Below, one piece after another: positions 23,673 to 24,421 of a DNA stretch of 24,421 nucleotides. The notes beneath the pieces are model-generated. The model saw nothing but the letters and a program-made list of their open reading frames with translations, was not told the origin of the DNA and searched no databases. A program made the translations under genes and the position numbers. This DNA is from Ruminococcus flavefaciens (GTDB lineage: Bacteria; Bacillota; Clostridia; Oscillospirales; Ruminococcaceae), in the NCBI GenBank assembly GCA_902796705.1, contig CADBQF010000108.1, positions 1 through 24,421 on the forward strand. The letters are read 5' to 3'. Position 1 is the first letter of the stretch, and the number at the start of each line of letters is the position of its first letter.

Positions 23673-24421
23673 ATGGCTAAGTACAAATTTACCGAAAAAT
23701 CAAATCAGGTCAAGATCAAATGTAAGCTTGCATCTTCTGAAAGTGTGAACGAAAGAGATTTCATGATGCTCTCACAAAGCACCATTCAGGGATTCATGTG
23801 TCCTGTGGAGGAGAGCGATCACTCTATTTCCTTTATAGGTGCGTGCGGAAAACCGCTCAAGAAATTCCTGAAGCACAGAGTCACCAAGGAACAGTTCTTC
23901 ATGATAATAGCCCACCTTCTCGAAGCCGTGAAAATGGCAGGATACCTTGGACTCAACCTCGGAAATATGCTCCTTGATACTGAACATATCGTCATCGACG
24001 ACACGAACGGTTCGATGTACTTCATATATCAGCCTTTTGTCGGAGTGCCTTTCAATAAAGGTCTCGGTCAGGGCATACTTGATATCTTCAACGGCACAGG
24101 CTTCAACACAAAGGAAGACAAAGCCGTCGCAGATGCCTTTATAAACTATATCCACACTCTCCAGCCGATAAATATCCCGGCTATCGAGAATTACATACTC
24201 GGTGTAGCTCCGCAGACATATATGTACGTCCGCAGGATGCAGTTCGACAATACCGATCAGCAGATCCAGATAAACGATCTCTCACAGACAGCACCCAACG
24301 GCTACAATGTCCAGAAAGCCCCGAAGGGACTCATGGAACCGAGACTCAGCTCATACGAGCCTCAGAGAAGAATGGGAGCTGAAAGTGTACCGCCGATGAT
24401 GAATCCTCAGCCGCCTATGGA
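23673..24421 (+). CDS. FHA-protein N-terminal-like domain (partial, runs off the edge)
   Basis: An open frame of 249 codons with no stop before the window ends. ATG at 23673 has GAGGAAAG upstream. Residues about 1-180 (for example SQSTIQGFMCPV, GKPLKKFLKHR, LLDTEHIVIDD, MYFIYQPFVGVPF) resemble the N-terminal domain, which I believe is DUF6382, found before FHA domains in Firmicutes proteins linked to phosphothreonine signalling. From about residue 200 it becomes Pro/Gln/Asn/Met-rich and looks like a disordered linker. Any FHA domain would lie beyond the edge and cannot be seen. There is no signal peptide in the visible part. Confidence 0.7.
   Translation, partial: MAKYKFTEKSNQVKIKCKLASSESVNERDFMMLSQSTIQGFMCPVEESDHSISFIGACGKPLKKFLKHRVTKEQFFMIIAHLLEAVKMAGYLGLNLGNMLLDTEHIVIDDTNGSMYFIYQPFVGVPFNKGLGQGILDIFNGTGFNTKEDKAVADAFINYIHTLQPINIPAIENYILGVAPQTYMYVRRMQFDNTDQQIQINDLSQTAPNGYNVQKAPKGLMEPRLSSYEPQRRMGAESVPPMMNPQPPM

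Noticed and set aside
23772..24155. Minus-strand open frame of 127 codons
   Set aside because: It is opposite the open plus-strand gene at 23673, which has a promoter, a ribosome binding site and a recognisable domain.

Overview
The window reads as one contiguous chromosomal stretch of an anaerobic, low-to-mid GC Firmicute, most likely a Ruminococcus-like member of the Clostridia (Oscillospiraceae). This rests on the AGGAGG-type ribosome binding sites, sigma-A promoters with TTGACA/TATAAT and 17-bp spacers, a fused BadF-type activase with its 2-hydroxyacyl-CoA dehydratase-like partner, a YfhO-type membrane protein, and secreted repeat proteins. The genus is an inference. No insertion sequence, phage gene, CRISPR array or rRNA is visible.

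Region 1 (1-1460, minus strand): the start of an F-type ATP synthase operon, with atpB then atpE running off the left edge. It has its own promoter, and a small coiled-coil gene of unknown function lies just upstream. Region 2 (1493-7235, minus strand): a tightly packed surface-glycan operon. In transcription order it encodes a polyprenyl-phosphate sugar-1-phosphate transferase, a GDP-mannose pyrophosphorylase, GDP-mannose 4,6-dehydratase, a GT4 glycosyltransferase interrupted by two in-frame stop codons, and an intact GT4 glycosyltransferase. Three of its four gene junctions are 4-base ATGA overlaps. It would start a lipid-linked glycan and supply GDP-mannose and GDP-4-keto-6-deoxymannose. 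The enzymes that make mannose-1-phosphate or finish the deoxysugar are not in the window.

Region 3 (7443-8117, plus strand): a strong promoter, an unrecognised 154-residue protein, then tRNA-Thr(CGT) and a terminator, probably one transcript. Region 4 (8174-10490): a secreted protein made almost wholly of six tandem repeats of about 100 residues, with its own promoter and terminator and an inverted repeat at the predicted transcription start. Region 5 (10616-14635): a membrane-anchored degenerate cyclophilin, a lipoprotein with two intact cyclophilin domains, and murA (TTG start) for peptidoglycan precursor synthesis. This is a cell-envelope group.

Region 6 (14747-18346, minus strand): a 1155-residue YfhO-family membrane protein with a long charged tail ending in seven lysines. 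It converges on murA across two hairpins. Region 7 (18385-23566, plus strand): an operon of a fused two-domain ATP-dependent activase, its dehydratase-like iron-sulfur partner and phosphatidylserine decarboxylase. It is transcribed divergently from the YfhO gene. Region 8 (23588-end): a promoter and the 5' part of a gene resembling the N-terminal domain of Firmicutes FHA proteins, cut by the window edge.

The points most worth a second look are the doubly interrupted glycosyltransferase, the activase/dehydratase/Psd operon, the repeat protein with its palindromic promoter, and the degenerate cyclophilin beside a double-headed one.
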